Below are positions 45,297-57,332 of a stretch of DNA of 64,000 nucleotides, in pieces. Source of the DNA: Cinnamomum chago (lineage: Eukaryota; Streptophyta; Magnoliopsida; Laurales; Lauraceae). Positions within the stretch are counted from its first letter, which is position 1, and each line of letters begins with the position of its first letter. The position numbers were made by a program, and so were the translations under genes. The notes beneath the pieces are model-generated. The model was not told where the DNA came from. It saw only the letters and a list, made by a program, of their open reading frames with translations, and made no database searches. The stretch lies in NCBI GenBank assembly GCA_038049695.1, contig CP142458.1, positions 46,157,001 to 46,221,000 of the forward strand, written 5' to 3'.

Positions 45297-48048
45297 TGAT
45301 GGAACGCGCTCCGGCCCCGGCGCTACCGGGCGTCGGCGGACGTGGGAGTCCGTTCTGTCCGACCCTTTCGCCCCCGGAGGGCGGAACGCGCATCAATGCT
45401 TTTGTGTGTTTGTGGGTGTGCCAGATTTTCTATTTTACTTGGAATTGCAAGTGATGATCCGGAGATCAATCTTCGCAAGTAAAAAGGAAATCAACTTCTT
45501 TTCAAGTTTCCATTGCACATATATTCAAGAAAAGAGACAGTTTTTTATTTTACCGTAAAAGGCGATTTTTTTGGCATTTATGGCCGATATTTGGCGTTTA
45601 TAGCCGATTTGTGGCGTTTATAGCCGATTTACAATTCTCATCAATAATGAAAGACAAGAGTTGTGGTTTTTTGTCTCTCTAAAAAATACAAAATACAAAG
45701 AAAGGCGAGAAAGGAAGAATCTAACTTTTCAGGAGATTGTGGGAGGGACCCGTTTAGATTGACGGTCGCGAGTCATGTATGGACTCCGCCATCATCCATG
45801 CAAATGAGAACGTCGGATGCTTTGGATTCGCTTGGCTTGGCTATATCCTCAGATTTTTAGAGAACAAAGACCGAGAGAAGGTCTTATGTTCAATAAAAAG
45901 CCGAGTAGACGGGCTGAAGAGCCATGTCTAAGCCACTTTTGTTGAAGTAGAAGGTAAAGGACCTTGGGGGGAGTGCCCCCCAAGGGACTTTTGTCACCTT
46001 GTAGTGGAGGCTGCTACGGAATTCCGACAGAGGTTTCTCTCTCTCTGAGCTTCTGGATCTCTAGAGCAGGAATTGCTGATGCTTTCGATCCCCGGAATGC
46101 TTGGAGGGGACTCCTATTTATAGGCTTTTGGTGGCCTTTAGGAGTGGTTTATGGTCATTTATGGCAATTATGGCAATAAAGCCAAATTATGGGAGGAGTT
46201 ACAGGTTTAATTGCTTTTTGTTTTGTAACTCCTGACCCTTGGATTTCATTGGCCAAAGGAGAGTCATGGGCATTTAGTTGCCTTTAATCTCCATTATGTT
46301 AGGAGTTTCATGGCTTGAATGCCATGATTGCTTGGACTTGTAACTCCTAAACGGAGGCTTCTGATTGGGCCGTCCAAGATAATGGGTTAATGACCGCATT
46401 AACTTGCCATAAACGGGCCAATTGATAGCATTAAGTGGCCGCCTTGGTAGCTGAAGAGTCGCGGGCCATGTTGCGTCTTTTGGAATTCCATTTGCAATGA
46501 TCATCGATGGATCCTTATGTAAATCAACAGTAGATGATCATGTAGTTTCAGACATTGGTTGATACCAGCGGGCCGGCAGCATCTGTCCAGTCGATTTCGC
46601 AATCGGGCGGGCAGAAAGTGCACTTTTTTTGTCGTTCGGCTGGCGATCAATGAAGTTTTTGAAGTTCTGGAAAGGAGTCCTGTGATCTTGATGAATATCA
46701 GTGAATTTAGAGCCTCAAAAGCCTGAATCTGGAAAAATCACAGGGACAGAACAACTCGTCTCGCGAAAACGGACGAAACGGGGGGTCCCGGGGCGAAATC
46801 GGCGCCCCGGACCTCCCAGGTCGCCGGGCCCATGGTCGCCGGCGACCATGGCCCAGGGTCGCCGGGGCCTGCGACCATGGGGGGAAAAAACCTCCCCGGG
46901 GCCCCTTTTTGGCTGTTTCTCGTCGTTTTTTGCTTCCATTTTTTTTGCTTATTTTCTCTGACATTTCTCCACATTATTTGGCTTGATATCCTTCTGAAAA
47001 ACCTGCTGAGAATCCTTGGAAATTGGTTTGCAAAGTTTCCGATTTTCCGGGAAAAGCAGAACGCAGAACTACTGATTTTCCGCCAGAAGCTGAAACAGGA
47101 TCAAACGATGTCGGAATGACCTGAAATTTGAGGTGAAGCTTCTTGAGCATTGAATAAGACCAACCATGGGCTTTCGTTTGAGTTTTGAAGCCGTTTGGAG
47201 TCTTGCAAATGCTTGCCTTTATTTCACCGCGAGGGAAATACCGAGCTTTGACTTCTGGTCAAACGATGTCCGATTGATCTGAAATTCGAAGTGTGACTCC
47301 CCCATCAGTAGATAAGACCAACCATAGGCTTTCGTTTGAGTTTTGAAGCCATTTGGAGTCATGCAAACCCTTGCCTTTATTTCACCGCGTTGGGAAATGC
47401 CGAGCTTTGACTTCTGGTCAAACGATGTCCGATTGACCTGAAATTCGATGGGGAGCCTACTGGAGTCATTTTGAGATGATCCACAAGCTCCGAATTGGGT
47501 GCCATGGTCCCGGGGTGCTCCGCCGCCGGTAGGCTTGATTTTGTTTCCGAGCATCGAAATTGGGCGAAACGTCATCGGAATGACCTGAAATTTGTTGTGC
47601 AGCCCTTTGAAGGTATGTAGAAGCCGCCCATGTGCTCTGTTTGATGAGTGACGACCTCGGTAGTTCTCGCTACCTAAGGGCTTGATTTTGCTGCTCGAGA
47701 GTTGATGGAGGGTCAAACGGTGTCGGTTTGACTTGAAACTTGACATGTAGCCTTTCGGAGGTATTTTGAGACCATCCGTAGGCTCTGATCGAAGATTTGG
47801 GGTCTTCGACACTGTCGCCGCTGGGAGCTGCTGCTTAGCTGTTGGAGAAGTGAAGCTAGGCCAAATGATGTCGGAATGGCCCGAAACTTCATGTGTACCT
47901 CTCTTTTGGCTGTTTTGAATGACCTTGCAGTTTTTGTTTGATTCTGACAAGATCTGATGCTTGAAGTGGCGCCTGCCTATTTTTGGTAGGATGCGGCTCA
48001 ATGTAGCTTTTGGTGTGAAGAGGCAAAGTGACATTTTTGGTGTCAACA
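45297..48048 (-). mobile_element. G: LTR 3 (outer 5' LTR), 2752 bp
   Basis: Begins TGATGG, ends TCAACA at 48048 and is followed by the GTTGA duplication. TATA box at 46115-46124, U3 repeats as in LTR 1. A GC-rich patch near 46800-46890 has extra copies of a GGTCGCCGG word compared with LTR 2, a small length variant. Confidence 0.88.
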
Positions 48049-48053
48049 GTTGA
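48049..48053. repeat. Right target duplication of gypsy dimer G
   Basis: GTTGA, copy of 6296-6300; the D + strand linker resumes here. Confidence 0.9.
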
Positions 48054-50690
48054 AGACCATACGTTTTCTTCCTTCGTCGTTCTTGCAACTTCGGCAGAAG
48101 AAAAAACAATCTTCTTCCACAGATCGGAAGCCTCTTCACTAAATTCTTTGCTTGACTTTTCCAAAATGAAGGTATGCCTCAACCATGCCTGTATAGTCCA
48201 ATGGCATAAGCTATCATGAAGAAAATGAGGTATGATGCTCAGAATCCAATCGGTTTGGGAGGTGGCCATGGTATTCTCACACCATTGGAACCCACCCTAA
48301 CCAAAAGTCAACTGGAGGATTGGAAACTTTATCGTCATATAGACAAGTATTTATATGGGTTGAGGTAGGATCCTGACACTCCCATGAGACAGTTGACACA
48401 AAGGTTGCAAAGTCATTTTGCCGACCAAGCCTATCTCGTGCCCATGAAGAGATTGATCTCCTTGGATATCTCTTTGAGGAGTCACCCGTCAAGGATCCAG
48501 GAAGCTCCTTCATTTGGTATGATTTCTCTGACGATGAAGATGAATTGTCTGATGACATAGATGCGCGGTTTTCTTACCCAAAAGGACCATCGTTTCCAAA
48601 AGAAGTACCCTACTTCGACCTAGTTTCAACAGGTGATTGGGATCATCTCATTGTGAGTCTTGAGAAAAGTACCGATCAAGAAGACCCATGGACAGAAATA
48701 AAGCCTTGGTCTGAAAATGCCTTTGGAACTCCAGAAGGTCTTGTTGAGTTGGAAACCTCCGAAAACATTGTGGAGGAACCACTTTCAAACCTTCCAACAG
48801 AAGATCCCGTTCAAAAGATAGCCCTTGGGGACTCTTAACTGATCGTCAACTAGATGAATTAGAAATTTGAAGTCAGGAAGCCTAATATGTTGCCTTACTA
48901 CAACAAGGCACAATCACTTCTGCAAAAGTTTGACATTTGTCACATCACCCACATCCTCAGAGTTGAAAACATCCGTGCAGATGCCCTAGCTGGACTCGCA
49001 GCGTCTATGGCAATCTAAGAAAGAGAAAACATGCAAATTACAGTGTGTCGAAGAAGGATTCTCCCTCTTCATAATACACATCAAGCAGTTGCTAAATGCT
49101 ACCAAGTGGTTGGAAGTCGGATGTTCATCCTCAAACCTCCGATCGGCGACTGGAGGGATCCGTTCATTGATTATATTATGCTCTGAATCCAACCTAAAGA
49201 TCCAAAAGAGCAGGTAAGCATTCAAAGGCGAGCCCCAAACTTTCATTTGGATATTCCTTTAAAAATGCTTTACAAAAAATCCTTCCATGAAGTACTTCTA
49301 CGCTGCTTGTCACAACAAGAGGCCGAGGAAACCCTCAAAGAAGTTCATGCTGGTCCTAAGCTCTACGATCAAATAAAAAGGTTAAGTTATTATTGGCCTA
49401 CCATGGTAGCTGACACTATGCAATTTGCTAAGCGCTGCCGACAGTGCCAAGTTCATGGAGATTATGTCCACATGCCTCCAGAATGGTTACATCCTACAGC
49501 TATCTCATGGACTTTCGAAGCCTGGGGTATGGACATCATAGGTCCTATCTCTCCCCCATCAAGCAAAGGTCATCGCTTCATCTTCGCCGCTACAGATTAT
49601 TTCTCCATGTGGTCAGAAGCATTTGCACTCAGCGAAATGAAGACCTCATCAGTCCTTCAATTCTTGTGCACCAACATTATCTGTCACTTCGGCATACCTA
49701 AAAGATTCATCCATGATAACGGACCACAATTCCGAGATCACAGATTCTACAAGTTCTGCGACAAGTACAAAATCCAAAGTTGTCTTTTGACTCCATATAA
49801 TCCGGCAACAAACGGACTAGCAGAGACCTTCAACAAAACACTCTGCAAAATTCTCAAGAAAATGACCTCAAATTTCAAAAAATCGTAGAGATGCAACATT
49901 CAAGTTGATATCCACAACCCAAATTTAGAAAAAAATCTCAAATTTCAAAAAATCATGGGGAAGCGACATTCAGTCGAAACCCGCAAAACCAAAATTTTTG
50001 AAAAAGCAAGGAAGCAGTGTTCAGTCGATATTTGCACCCCAATTCGCGAGGAGGCGACATTTCATCGATACTTGCAAGACCATTCAGTTGGGAGGTGACT
50101 TTTAGTTAATACTTGCATTTTTGAAAACCAAAACCTGGCTTTTACGCCAAAAATAAAAATCGGCTTTCACTTAAAAAAACCTGACTTTTACGCCAAAAAC
50201 AAAATTCGGCTTTTATGCTACAAAACTTGGCTCTCATGCCATAAACCCAAATTTGGCTTTTACGCCAAATTTTTTTGGCTCTCATGCCATAAATCCAAAT
50301 TTTTGCTTTTATGCCACAAAATTTCGGCTCTCATGCCATCGCAAAATTTTGGTTTTCACGCCAAGAAACAAAATTAGCTCCTATGCCACAAAACCTGCCA
50401 CTCATGCCAATTCAAAATTTGGCTTTCATGCCATCTCAAAACTCAGCTTTCAAGCCCTAAAAAAACCAAGCTTTTTGCCACAAAATTCGGCTTTCAAGCC
50501 AAAACAATCCTTTGACAAAAGATTTTCACAAAATGACAACCTTTTGGTCAAATTTTCAAATAGACATTCTCATCCAACTTTTGCTTATTTTCATCAAAAA
50601 GAATTTAAGTAAAATGTATATATAGTACCAAAAATGTTTATACATGGAGGTACCAAAAAAATAGAGAAGAAAAGGAGTTTGTTATAACTC
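48054..50690 (+). mobile_element. Element D, 3' half: linker, RNase H tail, integrase, 3' repeats (fossil)
   Basis: Continues D after the G insertion. Linker with G-patch-like words lies at about 48054-48840, archaeal-type RNase H tail at about 48850-49010, and integrase at about 49250-49870 (CRQCQVHGDYVHMPPEW, WGMDIIGPISPPSSKG, FIHDNGPQF). The non-coding 3' zone runs 49880-50690. Not all of the pol domains of G are represented. Broken in many places. Confidence 0.83.
49885..50500. repeat. D 3' zone: degraded versions of both G repeat families
   Basis: From 49885 to 50110 GTCGATA-CTTGCA-type words match the 32349-32760 family (reverse sense). From about 50140 to 50500 GGCTTTCATGCCA and GGCTTTTACGCCA words match the 31230-32340 satellite. 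The D array is shorter and lacks the regular 175-bp organisation. Confidence 0.8.
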
Positions 50691-50696
50691 AGGGGC

Positions 50697-52165
50697 TCAG
50701 TTTAACATGGTCTTCAACCAAAGATTCAACTCCTCAAGCAGACTCTTGGCCTTAGCATCCAAAGCTTCCAGGCCATGCTTCTTCAAAATCTTTCCATAAA
50801 ATGCGGCAGAACGCCGCGACCCATCTTCAGCACGAGGAAGTTTTTTCCAAAGCATTTGCCATTGCTCGTATTCTTGAGTCTTCCTCCGGAGATTGCTATC
50901 AGCCTCCTCAACTTGGCGAATCAGAGTCCCCTCTCTAGCACGAGCTTCCACAATGGCGGTCCACTTGGCAGCAACTTGTTCCTCCAATAGCTCGAGACAC
51001 TGCCTGACCTTAATGACCTCTCTATCAAGACGACGCAGGTCTTTTGTTAGCTCAATGATGGCCAACTCGGTGACATTCCTCTCCCAAATGAATTGCTTCT
51101 GAGTCCGCGAGATCTCGTTCAGTTCAGACTTGACCTCGCTAGAAGGCTTCGAAAACATCTCATTGAAAAGTCACCATTTGAGAAGCTCTTGGTCTCATTC
51201 CATTTGTTGCCCGGAGTAATGACTTCATCAACAAAAGCCTTCGCACTTGCAATGTCCAGACCGACCTCTTCGTTATCAGCAAGGATGTCTTGCACATGCT
51301 TGATCATGCCAACGCTAGCCTCCAAATGACCAAAAGAAAGATTTTCGACCCATGAGCTCAAGACGCTCTTCAACACTTTCTTCGCATACTGAAGAGACGG
51401 CCGGATGAAGGGTCGCCCCTCTCCATCGGTCGACCGCCCATGTCATTTCCTGTTGGAGGAGAGATCATCAGACTCTTTCTAATTGGAGGCACTGGCGAAG
51501 GAATCTCCTCAGAAGATTTCATCTACGCCGCATTGAAACTGGAAGTCCCTACTTCTGGATCAACTGCAGGCATCCCCTGCTCTGGCCCTGAAAAAGATGT
51601 AGGAACTTCTCCTGTTACCTCACAACCTGCCAGCAAAACAAAAAGAGGTATGAATATGATCTTGTTGAAAAAATCATTATCATCAACGTTATTGCTACAA
51701 ATACCTTCTTTGACGATCGGCATAATACTTTCTGCCTCCAAGAGCTCATCCAAAGCATCGTCAAAGGTTACATCCATGGATGGCTCGAAGTCGTCAGAAT
51801 CCTGTGGCAAGTCAGTTGATAAGAAAACAAGCAATATGTTAGCAAATAATGGCATAAACAAAAAAAAAAAAAAAGAAAATACAAAGAAGTCATACCAGGT
51901 GAAGATTCTGGAATCACTCCAGAATCCCTCGGTTCTCCTTCAGTGCCACAATCGGATCCGTCACTGCCTCATCAGCTGGAACTTTGGCATCACTAAATCA
52001 TCATCTCCCACTGAAAAAGGGAGAGAAGGCATATCAAAACAAGAAAATCTCAATGAAAGAAACAAAAAAAGAAAGAGGAAGAATCATACCTTCACCAACG
52101 GTCTCTTCCTTTCGGCTCCTCTTTTTCGGAGGCTCATCAGCGTCCCCTGGCATCTCTTCTGTAAG
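50697..52165 (-). mobile_element. Antisense intron-containing coding region near the D 3' end (fossil, function unknown)
   Basis: On the - strand a reading runs from an ATG near 52165 (MPGDADEPPKKRSRKEE, a nuclear-signal-like basic cluster) to a stop near 50697. It is interrupted by three intervals with plant intron features: GT start, AG end, T-rich, at 52011-52089 (79 bp), 51802-51895 (94 bp) and 51627-51704 (78 bp). The last 150 residues are charged and heptad-like (coiled coil), ending LLEELNLWLKTMLN. I do not recognise the family. It lies in the position where G has an antisense promoter (30776). Antisense extra genes near the 3' LTR are known in some Tat elements (Grande of maize relatives). 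It could instead be a captured host gene piece. Intactness is doubtful. Confidence 0.5.
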
Positions 52166-52189
52166 GTTGTATGGACTCAATCCATCAGT

Positions 52190-53833
52190 TGATGTACTAA
52201 ACTAATTAATTTCATTATTTATCAATAAAGTCATGATTTCCTTTCATGAGATGAATGGTATTTATTACTTAACGCACATGACCAATACATATGACATAAT
52301 GGTTCATGAGATGAACCGGGTCCCAGTAGTATATTAGATGTGATATATGTATATGGATGAGATCCACATACGGGAGACATGTGTCACAAATCTTATACTT
52401 AAAATATCTTCACAACCAGTGATGAGACAGGGCATCTCATCTGATAAGGTTGCAGCACTTTGATCACTATGAGATAGTGTGATTTGTCTCGATCATCAGA
52501 ATGTAAGATTCTGGATCATAGTGCTGGTACATTGGATGTATTGAAGGACCATGAGAAGCACCTTATGAAATACTGTATCGATTTAAGGATTGCTCTCATA
52601 ATTCCCTAGCAATAGGCTCTTAATCCTGAGACATTGATGAACTCACGTTTCTATCTATTCATTTGCTTTGAGTCACCAATGAGTGAGGCCAACTGTAGGT
52701 CAACACCTCGGTGTCTTGGGTACGTGGTAGTAGGACTGTGGGAACATCCAATGGTCAATATGGAATCTATCTACATTATCCCCTTGTGCCAATTAATAGA
52801 TTTATCATTAGTAAGTGCACACCCATCTCGATTAAGAGTTAATTGGATGGTACTGATGATCACTGTAATTAATTGGGGCTCAAGGATAATAAGATGTGGA
52901 TCTAAGATTGTATGGGACATATTTATTCCAATTGATCCATGGATAATGATAGAGGGGCCTACTTGTGGTAATGGGGAAGTTTAGGGTCTTCATTGTAATT
53001 TATTCCTAAGACTGGAGTGCAATTGCATTTATATAGTGGTGTTATTTGCAATTAACTGTGGGCCCGAATTACACATGAGATGTGGGGTCACGTGTCCCAG
53101 TTGGAGCCAGCTTTCTAAGGAATCCCTAGTGGTCCCCACACTAGCCTAAGTATTAGAAAGATTCTATTCTTACTTAAACTCTAAAAGGAAGGAATTAGAA
53201 AGTTACTATTTCTATTTGAAGTGGGACTTCTAATAGTGGTAATAGTAAGCTCCTAATTTGTGTGGAAGTGTGACTTCTAATATAAATTAGTAAGAGAGAT
53301 AAGAGAGGAGACTTTAGGGTTATTTAAAGGGGAATACACCCCTTGGACGTCTATGACATAATACCCACGCCCAAGAGCCTCTAGTGCAAGTGTTGCACAA
53401 CTCTTATTCTCCTCTTCTCTCTTCTAGTTGCCTTCTAGTTCCTTAGAGTTTCTAGTACGATTTTCTCTTGAAGATCCCACACATGTTCTTGAGAAAAAAG
53501 ATCTGATAGAGGGTCATAGCGTGGAAGACAACAAGGTCTTGGAGATCTCTAATTACTTCAATAAGAGTTCTTGTTCTAGTTGGTTGTCTTCTCCTCGATT
53601 AGAGCACTACCGGGCTCCAAAGGTATAATCTGCTTCTTTACTTGTTGTAGATTATTTTGCTGCATGTAGTTGCTGAATTCTATCTTCTAGATAGGTTATA
53701 TTGCTGTACATGATTGATGAGAAAGAGGGATTGCATCCTGGATGTGGTGTATGGCCTTCTGGATACTTGATCCCTAAGTCAAGTGGGTCAAAAGTTTTGA
53801 AAATCTATCCACGAGGCCCACCTACTTCCAACA
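52190..53833 (+). mobile_element. 5' LTR of a Copia-type element
   Basis: The right edge is certain: TTCCAACA at 53826-53833 followed by a Met-tRNA primer site. The left edge is approximate (near 52190, TGTACTAAAC). It matches the partial LTR at 1747-3184 in opposite orientation over 52466-53833. No TATA box stands out. It interrupts or abuts the antisense region of D. Confidence 0.78.
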
Positions 53834-53835
53834 AT

Positions 53836-53847
53836 TGGTATCAGAGC
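53836..53847 (+). promoter_or_regulatory. Primer binding site of the Copia element
   Basis: TGGTATCAGAGC, complementary to initiator Met-tRNA, 2 bp after the LTR end. Confidence 0.85.
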
Positions 53848-55685
53848 CATACCTCATATCTAGTTGTGTTAGATCAGCGATCTAGATCTAATCTTTGCAT
53901 GAGATGCGAAGAGGATAGACCTAGGGCTATGTACGGATCAGTTATGATTGAGTTTGTTTACTTTATGTAATAAATCAATGTTTGGATAGTCGCAAAAGGG
54001 TTTAATTATGATGGAAGGACGGTAGGATGCCATTGAGAACCTTCAAAAGTGTTTTGGAGGTGTTTGGGCTCAAATTGAACAAAACTCAATTTTCTGCCTT
54101 TGTCAGGCGGGTTGACCTGGCCTTGCGCACGGTCGACCGGGTACCTGTAGGGTCGGTCGACCGAGCCCATTGGGCGGTCGACCGGGAACACAGGATCACT
54201 TTATTCTTTAATCCAAATTTTTTGGTCCGGGGGTGCTGCCCGCTGGGCCCTCGCGAGCTGACCGGTCAACTCGACCCCGCCGGGGGACACCCTCAGACCC
54301 CCTCTGCGAAGTGCATGTATTAAAAGGGTGGCTACCTTTGGCATCTTATTTTTCCATTGTGGTTTGGTAACCTAGTTTTGTGAGATGCTTTGTTGTATGA
54401 GATACTAACTTGCAGGTGATAATGTCCTCTCCATATGGCCCACAAGTCTTTTACTTTCTTTTTATGTTTATTGGTTTATTTGAGGCTAAGTGTAAAGGGC
54501 ATCATGGTTTCCTTGGTTTCCCGTGAAAGGGCAAGGTATGGTGAATTTCCCTATAGCCCTTTTATTTCCATGTTTAGATTACCATGTAAGTCTCATAATT
54601 GAGGCATAGGAATTTATGTAATTTTCCTAAATTTTTAAATTCTGGCGATGTCCGAAATGAAGAAGGAAAGTAAAGTTGGACTCCTAATCAAAGAATTTGA
54701 AGATTACCAAAAGCCTTTTGGAGATGCCCAAAGAGTTTGAGGAATCCCAAAGTTTTGGAAAGTCTAGAAGTCCAAGAAGTCTATTCTGCTTGGGCCATGT
54801 GGAGGAGAGGACTAGTTTCTAATTTTAGCTTTTTCTATTTACGGATGAATGCTTAATTTAGAATATTTCCAAATTTGATCCAAACATAGCAAGTTACCAA
54901 AATTGGTCAAATCAAATTAATTTTTGGAAAGAGTTCTAATTAGAGTTGATGGGCCCATGAGATGGATCCATTGGTAACACTAATTTAGAAACTGGATTTT
55001 CCTTAAAATAACTTGACTTGGAACCAATCATTGGTCATATCATGAGTTGATTTGATGTGTATATATGTGGGCCCATGTACCTTAAGGGAAATCCTCAATT
55101 CTAAAATATTAAGTGGGAGTGGGGCATTTATATTTAGAAATCCCCATGGTTTTCCACCATAGGTCCATTGTAAAGAAAGTATTAGCCTCGCGCTATCTTG
55201 AGAATGGCCGTTCCCTACGAAGGGCTTTTATTTCTCTGGTTACTAGATATGGATCTCCTATGGATAGTGTTGGTAAGACGGGGTGGGGGCCCACTCCCCA
55301 AGGAGGACCTGCCCGCAATGGTTGTCATGCAATGCTAGGTGGTGGATCACACTTAACTAAAATAATGATGTAGTATCCCCAAGGATTTGCCTCATATATT
55401 TTGGAAACCAAAGCTAATCGGGAGTCATTCATTATTTGGTATGAGATACCTAGATAATAATGAATGAAGGGGATCATGGATAGTTAGTCTTAATCCTAAT
55501 TTTGACCCTTTGATCCGCACCAATCTAGGTGGTATTCGCACTCCCCAAGGAGGCATACCCCAGGGATTGAGATTCTGATGTATTCTAAATCTAGTGGTTA
55601 TGAGGATTCCCACATAAATTTGTTAGAATACTAAACCCTAATGTCATTTAAATTCATTAATTGAATGTATGGTTATGTGCTACAG
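53848..55685 (+). other. Copia leader or embedded unknown sequence, non-coding
   Basis: About 1.8 kb without convincing coding. At 54130-54139, 54154-54163 and 54175-54184 are three exact copies of CGGTCGACCG, and a TATA-like TATTAAAAGG lies at about 54319. The leader is longer than usual for Copia, so another element may be embedded here, but I find no clear ends. Confidence 0.45.
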
Positions 55686-55689
55686 TTTT

Positions 55690-56130
55690 TCAAGCATGAA
55701 TTCAAATACTTTCAGTCCACTTACGACCATCCTGAACCAGAATAAGTTGGTGGGATTCAACTATGTTGACTGGAAACGGAACCTGGATATTGTCTTGACC
55801 GCCTTAGGTTATAAATATTTCCTTACCAAAACCCCCCTTGATGAGCCTGGTCCGGATGCACCGGAAGAAGAAAAGGAACTTTACACCAAATGGGCCAAAG
55901 ACGATGAGATGGCCAGTGCTACATTCTGGCATCCATGTCTAGTGTTTTGCAACACCAACATCAATCCTATAAGACTGCATACGATATTATATCGAAGTTA
56001 AAGGAGATGTTTACGGAACAGGGCAGGGTTGCTAGGCAGGTAGCTATGAGGGTGTTCATTAGCACCAAGATCGCTGAAGGTACATCAGTACATGAACACA
56101 TGTTAAAAATGATGGACTCATTAATTGGTC
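55690..56130 (+). mobile_element. Copia Gag fragment (fossil)
   Basis: Words NKLVGFNYVDWKRNLDIVLTA, then AYDIISKLKEMF and VAMRVFISTKIAEG are typical of the plant Copia Gag N-terminal domain (UBN2/DUF4219-like). The fragment is interrupted by element E and broken at least once. No Copia pol is in the window. Confidence 0.82.
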
Positions 56131-56693
56131 TGGGTAGGAATTTTGTGTATTGCAATTTGATGGATGAATTAACATTTTAATCATCATTTGAATTTTCACG
56201 CATGCATTGATTTAGAAAATCTTGAAATCTTGATTTATACATGCATTGGTTTTTAGACTTGTAGAAATATTGATTTATGCATGTTTTGTTTTTTAAACTC
56301 GGATACAATTAGATTTGAAAAGAATTTTTATAAATCAAGCAAGCCATTGGTTTTAAAGTTTCGAATCTTTTTTGGCTTTTTATGTTTCATGTTTTAAAAC
56401 CCTTAGTATGATTTAAAACATGTTTCCAAGCTTGATTTAATGGCCCAAAAATCCCCACAAAGAAATACTTTGAAATATGCATTTTTTGGGAATTTTGGTC
56501 CCAGGCCAGACTCGCAGTGTGCCAGGTCAACCGCCCCAACAGAAGGCCAGGTCGACCAGCCAAACTATAGGCCTTGTCGACCAGGAAACAGCCGTTGGCT
56601 CCTATCAAATGGCAGTTTTATGACAGTTGTGAAGGCCAAGTTGACTCGGGGGTCATGGGGTCGACCGGGGACTAGCCATTGGGCAGTTTTGAG

Positions 56694-56703
56694 CTATAAA
56701 ATG
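56694..56703 (+). promoter_or_regulatory. TATA box of E 5' LTR
   Basis: CTATAAAATG, equivalent to 62089-62098 in the 3' LTR and to the A TATA box. Confidence 0.7.
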
Positions 56704-57149
56704 AAGTTCATTCCTTTGTCAAAGTTGGAGATTTTTAAGCCATCTTTGAAGTGTTTGGAGACAAGACAAAGGGGATGAACTAAGAGAGACCAAGGGGTCA
56801 TTTGGAGAGCTAAAGCTTGGATTAATGAAGTTAAATCTCTAAGTAAGCTTTACCTTTGTAAATCATATGTTATATGCTTTGTTTAAATTATTGGTAAATG
56901 AATTTTAGCATTATAACTATGATGTGTTGAATCCATTCGTATTTTAATCTTTGATCTAAGTTGGATTGTATTCTTCACTTTGATTTCAAACCAAGTTTTG
57001 TTTTAAAACCTTCATTAATCATGCTTAGCCTAAATCTTTGATTTCTTTTATAGCATGATTCATTTACTTGGTTGAAACATTATTTGTTGTTTTCATTCAT
57101 TTAAACCCTAGTCAAATTTGTTTAGTTTTGAAAACAACATTGTATATGC

Positions 57150-57332
57150 ATCACATGTTTTAAGTTAGTCATTTTCATACAACTTGTGAGCCTTTGATTT
57201 TCATATCATTAACAAGTTTGTATCCATACATGTGATTTGCATTTAACTTCAATCAAATCTTTTATGTGCCTTAAACTTTGAAATGCTTTAAGCATATATT
57301 AATTGAGCTTTGTTTTTAACTTGATTGAAGTT
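57150..57332 (+). repeat. Nested inverted repeats in E LTR
   Basis: Arms 57150-57157/57229-57236 enclose ACAACTTG at 57179-57186 and its partner near 57213-57221. Arms 57245-57256/57321-57332 are a perfect 12-bp pair. Positions match the A stems at 16984-17065 and 17076-17159, but the sequences of the second stem differ in both arms. Confidence 0.8.

Larger units (their letters stand above)
6301..48048 (-). mobile_element. Element G: Tat-lineage Ty3/gypsy, head-to-tail dimer with three LTRs
   Basis: On the - strand the order is LTR (45297-48048), internal copy 2 (29804-45296), shared LTR (27109-29803), internal copy 1 (9011-27108), LTR (6301-9010). All LTRs begin TGATGG on the + strand and end TCAACA, and the outer ends are flanked by GTTGA. 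The lineage call rests on domain order Gag, protease, RT, RNase H, second (archaeal-type) RNase H, integrase, on long LTRs of about 2.7 kb, and on a repeat-rich 3' zone; dual RNase H is the known mark of the Tat group. The two internal copies are nearly identical by eye, pointing to a recent duplication. Each copy is broken in a few places (roughly two to five), so the locus is a fossil. An A-family insertion occupies the same site in both copies. Confidence 0.88.

Noticed and set aside
51428-51437. One CGGTCGACCG in the antisense coding region as a promoter element
   Set aside because: Single copy, inside coding sequence, no TATA box nearby; probably chance.
53848-55685. A separate complete LTR element in the Copia leader
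   Set aside because: Promoter-like features are present but no matching ends or duplication could be found, so it is left as unknown non-coding sequence.
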